From positions 1 through 64,000 of IMG/VR virus record IMGVR_UViG_3300042894_002769: 64,000 bases of DNA, one strand, 5' to 3'. The notes under the pieces are model-generated. The model saw only the letters and a program-made list of their open reading frames with translations, ran no database searches and had not been told where the DNA came from. Positions 28,637-34,902 of this stretch are shown here, in pieces. The translations under genes and the position numbers were made by a program. Each line of letters begins with the position of its first letter. Within the stretch, counting starts at the first letter, position 1. This DNA comes from a virus.

Positions 28637-28861
28637 TTAAACGCCTACCTTATCGGAAGTAATATTGATTAGATAGACATTTAGTCCACCCATCGCACTC
28701 ATGAATTGCGTATATTGGTCGGTTGTTAAATTAAAGTCGGGAATGAAACTGGCAATTGCGGGAGCAATGATGACAAAAATGTTTAAAATAATTTGAAATC
28801 GCTTAACGCCTGTTGCACATGATATGACATTTCCTTCTTTCAAAGCTGTGATTGGTGACAT
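28637..28861 (-). CDS. Small membrane protein, possibly holin-like
   Basis: 74 residues from MSPITALKEGNVI. The ATG at 28861 is chosen because CGAGGG precedes it; an in-frame upstream ATG would add 11 residues. One clear transmembrane segment (FQIILNIFVIIAPAIASFIP) and a weaker second hydrophobic stretch (GGLNVYLINIT). Small membrane proteins between terminase and portal are sometimes holins, but no lysis cluster is nearby, so the function is open. Confidence 0.6.
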   Translation of the reverse strand: MSPITALKEGNVISCATGVKRFQIILNIFVIIAPAIASFIPDFNLTTDQYTQFMSAMGGLNVYLINITSDKVGV

Positions 28862-28896
28862 GCGCCATCCCTCGAAAATGTTAATTTTAATCACTG

Positions 28897-28925
28897 CTTA
28901 TACCATATAGGTCGTTTTTTGTAAA
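28897..28925 (-). promoter_or_regulatory. Strong sigma-70-like promoter for portal/scaffold operon
   Basis: TTTACA (28925-28920), exactly 17 bases, then TATAAG (28902-28897) on the minus strand: five of six matches in each box. It lies between a terminator and the membrane-protein gene. Confidence 0.6.
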
Positions 28926-28937
28926 TAAAGCAACTTT

Positions 28938-28975
28938 CAAAAAAAAAAAACCGAAGCAGTGTGACGTACTTCGGT
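28938..28975 (-). terminator. Rho-independent terminator after 29011 gene
   Basis: The stem ACCGAAG/CTTCGGT with a 12-base loop is followed on the minus strand by 12 T residues. It lies about 35 bases past the stop of the small gene and ends the terminase unit. Confidence 0.88.
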
Positions 28976-29010
28976 TAAAGGAGTTCCACTAATGGAATGA
29001 CAATACTATA

Positions 29011-29250
29011 TCACATTATGGAATCACTTAGCAAAGGCATGTACATTTTGCTGAAATATTCTTTTGAAATCCATGTGACATAATCGATATTTTCATTAAT
29101 TTCAGTAACAACTAAATAACCATCTTCATTACTTTCTACCTCATCAGTTCCATCTGAGATGTAAATATCGCCACCAGTTATTGACAATTCATATTCAAAC
29201 CATGTCATCGGTTTGGCTTTTACTTTTGCAAAACTCACATAACTTTGCAT
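29011..29250 (-). CDS. Small protein related to the N-terminal half of the Tad2-like protein
   Basis: 79 residues starting MQSYVSFAKVKAKPMTW. The ATG at 29250 has AGGAG 8 bases upstream; a longer in-frame start would overlap the terminase gene. DGYLVVTEINENIDYVTWISKEYFSKMYMPL aligns with DAGYLVEYLDGG..GYVTWSPKEVFSKAYRP in the Tad2-like protein at 31559-32005. It is therefore a related small domain without the DUF2829 part. Function unknown. Confidence 0.65.
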   Translation of the reverse strand: MQSYVSFAKVKAKPMTWFEYELSITGGDIYISDGTDEVESNEDGYLVVTEINENIDYVTWISKEYFSKMYMPLLSDSIM

Positions 29251-29251
29251 T

Positions 29252-30778
29252 CTATGCTCCTTTTGTTTTACCAAATCTCGCTCCGGTAGCAGTTGATAAT
29301 ATTTTGTATCGTAATTCGTCAGCAATATGGTCACAAGAATCCGTATCCAAATCGTCTAAGTTTTTAGAATCACGAGGGAGTGTTGGGAAAATTTCAATGA
29401 AATCTTTACAAGTATTAAAAACAAATAATCCTGCCTTTTCGCGTATTCCTGTAGGCGGTTTAAAAGAATTGCTCAAAAACTCTCGAACAGCAATCCATCC
29501 ACCGACACGACTTCCAGCTGACTTATCTGACCTTGCCCATGCTACGCCTTGGCGTATTGTCCCATCGTCCAGTCTAACCGGCTTTAACATGTCACCAGCA
29601 ATCGAAATACCTGATTGAATGTTCCATATTGCATTATCGGCTGCACCAGCGCGTACACGCCCATAGATGCCCATTTTTAGTTCTCTTTCGATGATGCCTT
29701 TGGAAATCATTTCATTTTTCATATACAAACCTTTGTTTGTATCATCAGGGTCACAACCATACCATTCACCTATTCTGAATACATCGCCTTTCACTGTTGA
29801 CATCAATCGCCCATTGGCAAGAACAATATCTGAGCCATCAGAAGTCCAATACCAACCGACAGAAAATGGTGCGCTACTTCCCCAGTCAAAACATCTATCA
29901 ATTGTACCCGCATTAGGAATATTAAAAGGTTTAACCACATGCACAAAACTATCCCAAACATCATCGAACATACCTCCGTCAACACCAGCATCCCAATCGC
30001 CAAATAACCAAGCTCTGCGTTTAGCAGGGTCTTTGATTTTATATAAATCGACAATATATTTTGGTGAAAGTTTTTTGTTTTCTGCCCAAGTTGAAAAAAT
30101 GTGACACTGTGTCGTAGTTATTGGTTCGACTTCTTGGGTTCGAGGATTTAAAATTTCTACAGTTGTTTTTAGTATTTCACCCGATATACTTGCATCGATA
30201 AAGCGTTTTTTAAGCCAATTTCGACCAACACCTGATGGGTTGCTGGTATAAAATTGACACATGGGAATTTCAGGCAGTATTGTGCCATCTGATAATGGAT
30301 TTTCTTCAGGTACAAATGATGACCGATTGAGTGATGACAATAAATCGACTATCACAGGTGTGGGTTGCTTACTGACCTCGTTAACACCGATAAATGGAAA
30401 CTCTGACCCATGTAGCTTGTCATAGTCATCCATTGAACGTATGGCGCGTAGGAGTAATTCTTCGCCTGTTTTCCATACCCATTTGTACTCACCTTTTGAT
30501 GCCAAAAATTTAGCACCATCATTGAACTGTAAAAAATATTTTTTAGTTTTTCCGATAATATCATCAAGTGACGATAACTGTGTATCGATGATTAATCCGC
30601 GCCAGAAAATACCATAACCTCTACCAACAGTTTGCCGAAATCGCATAATTTGAACGTCTGTCTTACCGCCACCACGAGTACCGTGATAGAGTATGGTATT
30701 ACTTGGACAAGACATTGCCAATCGTTGACTGCCTTCCTGTGCTTCCCAAACTAATTTTTGATTTGGTTCTAATTGCAT
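29252..30778 (-). CDS. terL: Terminase large subunit
   Basis: 508 residues. Walker A YHGTRGGGKT at 31-40, a likely Walker B FPFIGVNE at 127-134, a coupling-type segment FYTSNPSGVGRNWLKKRF, and the nuclease-domain opening DRCFDWGSSAPFSVGWYW with later acidic residues (DTDSCDHIADELRY). It is the DNA-packaging ATPase-nuclease that docks on the portal. In the Walker B block Asn133 stands where Asp is common, with Glu134 kept. The gene precedes the portal, as usual. The likely small subunit lies 16 kb away on the other strand. Confidence 0.93.
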   Translation of the reverse strand: MQLEPNQKLVWEAQEGSQRLAMSCPSNTILYHGTRGGGKTDVQIMRFRQTVGRGYGIFWRGLIIDTQLSSLDDIIGKTKKYFLQFNDGAKFLASKGEYKWVWKTGEELLLRAIRSMDDYDKLHGSEFPFIGVNEVSKQPTPVIVDLLSSLNRSSFVPEENPLSDGTILPEIPMCQFYTSNPSGVGRNWLKKRFIDASISGEILKTTVEILNPRTQEVEPITTTQCHIFSTWAENKKLSPKYIVDLYKIKDPAKRRAWLFGDWDAGVDGGMFDDVWDSFVHVVKPFNIPNAGTIDRCFDWGSSAPFSVGWYWTSDGSDIVLANGRLMSTVKGDVFRIGEWYGCDPDDTNKGLYMKNEMISKGIIERELKMGIYGRVRAGAADNAIWNIQSGISIAGDMLKPVRLDDGTIRQGVAWARSDKSAGSRVGGWIAVREFLSNSFKPPTGIREKAGLFVFNTCKDFIEIFPTLPRDSKNLDDLDTDSCDHIADELRYKILSTATGARFGKTKGA

Positions 30779-30804
30779 AATTGTTATTATTAAAATGGCT
30801 CAAA

Positions 30805-30850
30805 ATAAAAAAGGCAACCAACGAGCCTGAAGGTTGCCTTTCTTTTTATA
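30805..30850 (-). terminator. Bidirectional hairpin terminator before terminase gene
   Basis: AAGGCAACC pairs with GGTTGCCTT; the minus-strand 3' side reads TTTTTTATTTT and the plus-strand side TCTTTTT. It separates the two small genes at 30.9-31.1 kb from terL. Confidence 0.75.
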
Positions 30851-30870
30851 GCAAAATAATTATTTGCAAA

Positions 30871-30945
30871 CTAGCAAACAACTTTTTTACCTTTACCTTT
30901 ACCAGTGCCTTTTTTTGGCATCATTGGTTTTTTCATAGCAGCCAT
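30871..30945 (-). CDS. Very small basic peptide (24 residues)
   Basis: ATG at 30945, preceded by GGAGAAGCTATC (good Shine-Dalgarno spacing), stop at 30871. The peptide begins MAAMKKPMMPKK and continues with GKGKGK, ending KKVVC. It is strongly basic and Gly/Lys-rich, which suggests nucleic acid binding or packaging into the head. It lies alone between a terminator and the zinc-ribbon gene. Confidence 0.6.
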   Translation of the reverse strand: MAAMKKPMMPKKGTGKGKGKKVVC

Positions 30946-30977
30946 GATAGCTTCTCCAGTCAGATTAAAATCGAATC

Positions 30978-31130
30978 CTACTTTAACTTAGTACCGCAAA
31001 CGGTACAAGTAAAATTATTTTTAGTATCTGAATTCATCACACGCATATCTTTGCCATGTAACTTATCTTGTGATTGACCTGCTAATGATTTTTTGTCGCA
31101 ATTATTGCATCTTTTAATCTCAGCCGTCAT
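30978..31130 (-). CDS. Small zinc-ribbon protein
   Basis: 50 residues: MTAEIKRCNNCDKKS at the start and NFTCTVCGTKLK at the end, that is CxxC ... CxxC, a four-cysteine zinc-binding ribbon. It overlaps the 90-residue upstream gene by 11 bases, so they are probably translationally coupled. Confidence 0.7.
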   Translation of the reverse strand: MTAEIKRCNNCDKKSLAGQSQDKLHGKDMRVMNSDTKNNFTCTVCGTKLK

Positions 31131-31392
31131 TTTGAATTTCCTCGACAGGCGCTACAGGTAACTCGACATCAATTACGCTATCATCAGTTAGTGCAAATAG
31201 CGCTATTCTTTTTTCAAGTGCCACTAAGTAGCCAGTCATGTGTAATAACTGTGTGTTAAGTAAAGCTACATGTTCCTGTGAAATATCCACATTAATTGCG
31301 CCATGTGCAAGGTCTGTTAAGAACTTTGACAAGTCATTAAGTTTAACCTCTAAGGCTTCTTTTTCACTAATTACTCTTTCTTGGAATGACAT
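31120..31392 (-). CDS. Small helical phage protein of unknown function
   Basis: 90 residues. The N-terminus MSFQERVISEKEALEVKLNDL followed by a hairpin-like segment and LLNTQLLHMTGYLVALEKRI matches a small protein family present in many phages (start FQ-x-R-V-x-x-E-K-x-x-L). Two amphipathic helices, probably oligomeric. No function is established to my knowledge. The acidic tail overlaps the zinc-ribbon gene. Confidence 0.65.
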   Translation of the reverse strand: MSFQERVISEKEALEVKLNDLSKFLTDLAHGAINVDISQEHVALLNTQLLHMTGYLVALEKRIALFALTDDSVIDVELPVAPVEEIQNDG

Positions 31393-31408
31393 AATTTTTC
31401 CTCTAAGT

Positions 31409-31471
31409 TGGTCAGTTATGAGGGACTTGCACCCCCGACCTCAGCGCTCTACCAAACTGAGCTAATAACTG
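31409..31471 (-). tRNA. tRNA-like gene lacking the anticodon arm, with encoded CCA
   Basis: On the minus strand a 63-base element has a perfect 7-bp acceptor stem (CAGTTAT/ATAACTG), T8-A9, D arm GCTC-AGTTTGGTA-GAGC with the GG pair, a T arm GGGGG-TGCAAGT-CCCTC, discriminator A and encoded CCA. Only 9 bases (GCTGAGGTC) separate the D arm from the T arm, so the anticodon arm and most of the variable loop are absent. Position 55 is G rather than T. It cannot decode; it is either a deletion pseudogene kept by chance or a tRNA-like RNA with another role. It lies 11 bases downstream of the intact tRNA. Confidence 0.7.
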
Positions 31472-31482
31472 TAATATAAACG

Positions 31483-31558
31483 TGGTGTCCTCACAGGGAG
31501 TCGAACCCCAATCTTACGCATTATGAGTACGGAGCATTGACCGTTATGCTATAAGGAC
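31483..31558 (-). tRNA. tRNA with CAT anticodon (elongator Met, or Ile2)
   Basis: 76 bases: acceptor GTCCTTA/TGAGGAC (one G-T pair), TA, D arm GCAT-AACGGTCA-ATGC, anticodon loop CTCATAA, variable AAGAT, T arm TGGGG-TTCGACT-CCCTG, A73 and encoded CCA. The anticodon stem has one C-T mismatch at its outer pair. It lacks the C1-A72 mismatch and GGG/CCC pairs of initiator tRNA. It could serve Met or, with lysidine, Ile AUA codons. The 5' end abuts the stop codon of the Tad2-like gene. Confidence 0.88.
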
Positions 31559-32005
31559 TTACTCAATCACATACCAATCATCTGCAAGTGTGTCACTAAC
31601 TGATGCAACCCATGTGTCAAATGAATTTCTGGTATTTTTAATAACAAAATGCGCACATAATTCTGAAAATTCAAAGTCACGCGCTTTAACTAATTTAACA
31701 TACATACCATTACCGTTCCAGCCAGCGCGAGCCACAATGTGACCCACTTTAAGCGCTTCAATTGCCATACCAAATGACAATCTATCAACAGGGCGATAGG
31801 CTTTTGAAAAAACTTCTTTTGGCGACCATGTAACATAGCCGTCATACTGTACGGTATTAGCTTGACCACCATCAAGATATTCAACTAAATAACCTGCGTC
31901 GTTTGGGTTTTCATCTTTTGGAAGTTCCCATCCGCGAAAATCATTGTACTCTTGACGTGTCATTTCAACAGCGTTAATTACTTTTGTGCCGATATATTGT
32001 CGCAT
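31559..32005 (-). CDS. Tad2-like (DUF2829) candidate anti-Thoeris protein
   Basis: 148 residues from ATG 32005 (GAGA at 7 bases; a TTG 12 bases upstream is less likely). The N-terminal part (AGYLVEYLDGG, GYVTWSPKEVFSKAYRPV) is a small domain often fused in phages. The C-terminal part LSFGMAIEALKVG ... ARAGWNGNGMYVKLV ... VASVSDTLADDWYVIE is the DUF2829 fold. Published work on Tad2 shows such proteins sequester cyclic ADP-ribose signals of the Thoeris defence; the present protein is assigned by sequence pattern only. It lies between phoH and the tRNA genes. Confidence 0.78.
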   Translation of the reverse strand: MRQYIGTKVINAVEMTRQEYNDFRGWELPKDENPNDAGYLVEYLDGGQANTVQYDGYVTWSPKEVFSKAYRPVDRLSFGMAIEALKVGHIVARAGWNGNGMYVKLVKARDFEFSELCAHFVIKNTRNSFDTWVASVSDTLADDWYVIE

Positions 32006-32013
32006 AAAATTTC

Positions 32014-32724
32014 TCAATTGTTGTAACGTAGTAAAATATCACGACAAATGCCTGACCGAACAACGTCATCGATGGTGAAATAGCAAAATTGAATGTTATT
32101 CACATTTTGTAATCGATTCATAGCATCTTTAAGTCCTGATTTACAACTTATATCACATTGATTCACATCACCATCGATAATTATCTTACAGCCTTCACCA
32201 ACACGAGTTAGAAACATGCGCATTTGTTCAACTGATGTATTTTGTGCTTCATCAAGTATCACAACTGAATCGGTGAATGTCACACCTCGCATATAGGCTA
32301 ATGGTTTGAACTCAATCATTTTCTTATTCAGATAATAATCCACCACAGGCTTACCCAAACGTCGTGATAATATCTCTATCATTGGGAGCATCCAAGGCTC
32401 AGTCTTATCTGATAATTCACCTTTCAAATAACCAAGGCTTTCACCAGCTTCAACTATTGGACGACAAATGATTATTTTGGTTATGTTTTTTAATTGCAAT
32501 TGTTGCGCAGCATAACTTAGCGCAATATAACTTTTTCCAGTACCAGCGCAACCTACGCCAAAAGTAATAATATTGCCATAAATTGCATTTAAATATTGTT
32601 GTTGTGCATCGTTTAAAGCAGTGGGTGCTTTGACATGATATGTCTGCTCAACCTGATACGATACAGATTCTTCTAATTTAGCTTTACGTTTATCCCTTCT
32701 TTTTGCTCTTTTATCAAATTCCAT
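32014..32724 (-). CDS. phoH: PhoH-like ATPase
   Basis: 236 residues with a basic N-terminal 20 residues, Walker A GCAGTGKS at 58-65, IIICRPIVEAGESLGYLKG typical of PhoH, Walker B VVILDEAQ at 154-161 and sensor-like IIIDGDVNQCD. PhoH is an RNA helicase/NTPase-type family common in large phages; its phage role is unsettled. It is the first gene after a promoter-led leader of about 370 bases that contains several structured elements. Confidence 0.9.
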   Translation of the reverse strand: MEFDKRAKRRDKRKAKLEESVSYQVEQTYHVKAPTALNDAQQQYLNAIYGNIITFGVGCAGTGKSYIALSYAAQQLQLKNITKIIICRPIVEAGESLGYLKGELSDKTEPWMLPMIEILSRRLGKPVVDYYLNKKMIEFKPLAYMRGVTFTDSVVILDEAQNTSVEQMRMFLTRVGEGCKIIIDGDVNQCDISCKSGLKDAMNRLQNVNNIQFCYFTIDDVVRSGICRDILLRYNN

Positions 32725-32740
32725 AAAGTCCCTAGTTAGT

Positions 32741-32860
32741 TTAGAAGTTGATAGTTGCTGGTACTGAACTCCGGCTTGTGGTGCTGTTTAACACACGCTT
32801 ACTCTTTCGAGATAGTTACCCCTACAGTAACACTCCACTAGGCTTTTGGGCTTCTACCCC
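32741..32860 (-). ncRNA. Structured leader/ncRNA candidate upstream of phoH
   Basis: The minus-strand transcript would contain a closing stem TAGAAG/CTTCTA, a hairpin GTTAC-TGTAGGG-GTAAC, a GNRA hairpin CTC-GAAA-GAG and a stem GCCGG/CCAGC with one mismatch. No reading frame on the sense strand fits a gene. I do not recognise the RNA class. Adjacent to phoH and downstream of a strong promoter, it could be a riboregulator or a free RNA. Confidence 0.35.
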
Positions 32861-32890
32861 GTTCCATAGCATATCAGCCTATGCTTTAAC

Positions 32891-32931
32891 TATCACGCAT
32901 GCCAACTGGTATGCAATTAGCATGCGTGATA
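32891..32931. repeat. Perfect 12-bp inverted repeat with a competing internal hairpin
   Basis: TATCACGCATGC (32891-32902) and GCATGCGTGATA (32920-32931) are exact inverse copies. Inside, GCATGCC-AACT-GGTATGC forms a second stem that uses part of the first arm, so the two folds exclude each other. There is no U-run, so it is not a simple terminator. Confidence 0.7.
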
Positions 32932-32988
32932 ATACTTAGCACATTGCGGAAAACGTATATATCCATTAACCGCATGTGCAATTTTGTC

Positions 32989-33065
32989 ATTTACCCAATG
33001 GGAATTGAACCCATAATTTATCATAAATATCGTGTCGCGCTTGATAAGATATGATTTGGTTTACC
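32989..33065 (-). pseudogene. Degenerate tRNA-like remnant
   Basis: A clear T arm ATGGG-TTCAATT-CCCAT lies on the minus strand, followed by TGGGTAA, but the matching acceptor strand is poor, the loop at the anticodon position lacks T33, no CCA is encoded and the D arm is unclear. It is probably a decayed tRNA gene transcribed from the promoter at 33.1 kb. Confidence 0.35.
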
Positions 33066-33097
33066 TAGTTTAACCTATAGGTTTATCACAAGGTTTT

Positions 33098-33127
33098 ATC
33101 TTACTGCTGGTTTAGGGCGCTTGTCAA
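33098..33127 (-). promoter_or_regulatory. Promoter for the phoH / Tad2-like / tRNA transcript
   Basis: Minus strand TTGACA (33127-33122), 18-base spacer, TAAGAT (33103-33098). It is the only good promoter seen upstream of phoH. Predicted start near 33091, leaving a leader of about 370 bases. Confidence 0.55.
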
Positions 33128-33282
33128 TACTGTTTGCGATTAGTTGCTAAAATACCTGTCACAATGATATGAACAAGTCCTAGCGTACTGATGCACAAAA
33201 ATAAAATATTGCGAAAATCGTTATAATTTTGTGACCAATTATGCGTGTGGTGATTTTCATGTGGAATTCTCACAAGGAGTTT

Positions 33283-33325
33283 AAAAAGAAAAACCCCGCA
33301 TCACACGGGCAGCGATACGGGGTTT
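33283..33325 (-). terminator. Rho-independent terminator after 33508 gene
   Basis: AAACCCCG/CGGGGTTT form an 8-bp stem with a 19-base loop; on the minus strand it is followed by TTCTTTTT. It separates the 258-residue gene from the phoH unit. The stretch from 33131 to 33507 holds no gene of normal size. Confidence 0.75.
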
Positions 33326-33372
33326 GTCCTTATTTTTATGCCGATTCTGCATTAAGAGTCGTGGAGGATATG

Positions 33373-33465
33373 ATGAGGTATCGGCATTAATAATATTGCC
33401 GTCTTTCCGAGCTGTCATTTCACCACAAAAGGAGAGTATAAATGTCACATGAACGTCACAAATAA
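33373..33465 (+). other. Two plus-strand micro-ORFs with strong Shine-Dalgarno sites
   Basis: GGAGG precedes ATG AGG TAT CGG CAT TAA (33373-33390, MRYRH) and AAAGGAG precedes an ATG-started MSHERHK frame (33442-33465). Both end after 5-7 codons and run against the surrounding genes. ATGCCGA/TCGGCAT also pair around the first. They may be chance or parts of a small regulatory RNA. Confidence 0.25.
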
Positions 33466-33507
33466 TACAGCCTTATGGTAAATAGTAATTGCCCGTATGT
33501 CAATAAA

Positions 33508-34284
33508 TTATTCGATAGGTTCAGGCGCAGGCTCAAATGATTCGCCTTCCGCTACATCTGATAATTCTTTGGCAAATGAAGATATTTTTTCCATCACAGC
33601 TGCTACCGCAGGGTCGCTTAGATGGTTTGCAATGGGTTCGTATTTGATGCCAAAGTGACTGATAACTTCTTCCATTAGCGCGTCATCTAAGACTTGATTG
33701 TCCTGCATTGGAATTCTGATGTCAGAAGCCATGTAAGGCAATTGAATTTCTTGGCATGAAGCGACATAGGCAATTTGGTCATTTTTCACATAGCCAAGGA
33801 TACCGCCATTTGTGTTACCTGTTGTGACATCGTAATGTAGTATCGCATGGACATCGTAGAATTTAATCACAGCAGTGTCGGTTGGGTAAGTTTGGACTTT
33901 GAGAATTGACTTTTTACGATTACTCACACGGTAAAGCGCATCTTCGGATACTTCGTGGGTCTTATTGACCAAATTGTTGAATACGGGATAGAAGTAATTA
34001 TTAGCATCTTCTAAGACATTGCTCACAGAGAATAACTCACTGAAGTCGTCATCGTCGTCTTCAATTGGGGTCAGGGGTTGTTCCCATAGGAGCGAGCTGA
34101 CCATACCACCTACTGCTGCGGCTGAGTGTTGGTTTAAGTTAGCTTTTTCGTCTTGAGCGAAAGCAGCTTGAAGGTCAGTGATGAATTTTTCAACGAGTGG
34201 GATTGCAACCGAGATTTCAAAGATACCGCGTGATTCTAGGTCGTCTTGCAAGCGTTGTAGTTCAAATGCGTGGTGTGTTGTCAT
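33508..34284 (-). CDS. Acidic protein of unknown function
   Basis: 258 residues, start MTTHHAFELQRLQDDLESRG. Soluble and acidic, with a poly-Asp patch (EDDDDDF at about 76-82) and a Glu/Pro-rich tail. The middle (SILKVQTYPTDTAVIKFYDVHAILHYDV) looks like a beta-sheet domain. No recognised motif. It stands alone, with non-coding DNA of almost 400 bases on both sides, and ends at a strong terminator. Confidence 0.7.
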   Translation of the reverse strand: MTTHHAFELQRLQDDLESRGIFEISVAIPLVEKFITDLQAAFAQDEKANLNQHSAAAVGGMVSSLLWEQPLTPIEDDDDDFSELFSVSNVLEDANNYFYPVFNNLVNKTHEVSEDALYRVSNRKKSILKVQTYPTDTAVIKFYDVHAILHYDVTTGNTNGGILGYVKNDQIAYVASCQEIQLPYMASDIRIPMQDNQVLDDALMEEVISHFGIKYEPIANHLSDPAVAAVMEKISSFAKELSDVAEGESFEPAPEPIE

Positions 34285-34319
34285 AGGTGATTATCATTTT
34301 CTAAAATTAAGGAAACCCA

Positions 34320-34348
34320 ATTTTAAGGATTTGCTTGCTGAAAAGCAA
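34320..34348 (-). promoter_or_regulatory. Weak candidate promoter for 33508 gene
   Basis: Minus strand TTGCTT (34348-34343), 17 bases, TAAAAT (34325-34320), 36 bases before the ATG. The -10 is good, the -35 poor. The -35 box lies inside the plus-strand terminator hairpin. Confidence 0.3.
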
Positions 34349-34355
34349 GTTTTTT
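34334..34355 (+). terminator. Plus-strand terminator facing the minus-strand genes
   Basis: CTTGCT-GAAA-AGCAAG followed by TTTTTT is a compact GAAA-loop terminator that works only on the plus strand. No plus-strand gene precedes it, which implies antisense transcription entering from the left. Confidence 0.65.
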
Positions 34356-34376
34356 GGATTGGGGTGGGTGCATGGC

Positions 34377-34476
34377 ATGAATAGGAAGGTGAATAGGAAA
34401 TCGTGGCGTAGAGGGCGAGTTTGGTGGGTTGTAGGGTGGGGAATGAGTAGGAAGGTGTGGCTGAGGGGAGAGTTTG
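34377..34476. repeat. Imperfect direct repeat in G-rich gene-free stretch
   Basis: Two copies begin ATGAATAGGAAGGTG (34377) and ATGAGTAGGAAGGTG (34443) and end GGGCGAGTTTG and GGGAGAGTTTG; the second copy lacks about 12 internal bases. The gene-free stretch 34285-34681 is strongly G-rich on the plus strand at 34355-34510 and T-rich afterwards. Confidence 0.55.
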
Positions 34477-34628
34477 AAAATCATGATGACTGTGTGGAGC
34501 TGGGGATTGGATAGATATATAAAATAGTTTCGACCTGTTTAGGGTAGGTTAAATTTACTATTTTCGTTAAAATTGACGTTTTTTTGCCGTTTTTTTCCTA
34601 TCCGGTGGGGTAAAACCTTGCAAGCGAT

Positions 34629-34659
34629 AAAAAAAAAGCGCCTTTTGAGCGCTTTTTTT
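34629..34659 (-). terminator. Bidirectional terminator ending the GCGC-rich operon
   Basis: A7-GCGC and GCGC-T7 form a stem with loop CTTTTGA, U-rich on both strands. It lies 22 bases past the last gene of the 34.7-37.8 kb operon. Confidence 0.8.
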
Positions 34660-34681
34660 CCGAAAATTATTTTTTTTCGTG

Positions 34682-34900
34682 CTATTCGTAGCGGTCTACC
34701 GTTATTTTTTCGCCTTTAATAATGATATAAAGCGTTCCGATATTAGAAAAAATGCAGCAATAAACGCGATACGCTCGCCCGTTGGTTAGCGCCTTATAAG
34801 GTGTCTTTAATTTTTTCCCATATCCTGACGCGGTTTGTTGTAGTCCGCGCGTGTGATACCACAAAGGCGCTTCAATGAATTCTAAGTTAACGGGTCGCAT
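34682..34900 (-). CDS. Small phage protein, uncharacterised family
   Basis: 72 residues from MRPVNLEFIEAPLWYHTRG. ATG at 34900 has GGAG 9 bases upstream, so I reject a longer start. The stretch TRGLQQTASGYGKKLKTPYK ... NGRAYRVYCCIFSNIGTLYI is a recurring small family in diverse phages and plasmids (LQxTASGYG then RxYRVY and NxGTxYI). Function unknown. Last gene of the GCGC-rich operon. Confidence 0.65.
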   Translation of the reverse strand: MRPVNLEFIEAPLWYHTRGLQQTASGYGKKLKTPYKALTNGRAYRVYCCIFSNIGTLYIIIKGEKITVDRYE

Positions 34901-34902
34901 GT

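Noticed and set aside
32748-32939. 63-codon plus-strand frame upstream of phoH
   Set aside because: It runs antisense through the structured RNA region and half of the 12-bp inverted repeat, lacks a ribosome site and lies against the local transcription direction.
32741-33080. tmRNA (ssrA)
   Set aside because: A T-arm-like TTCAATT hairpin is present, but no GGGGCUG-type 5' end, no matching acceptor strand, no CCA and no tag-peptide frame ending ALAA were found.
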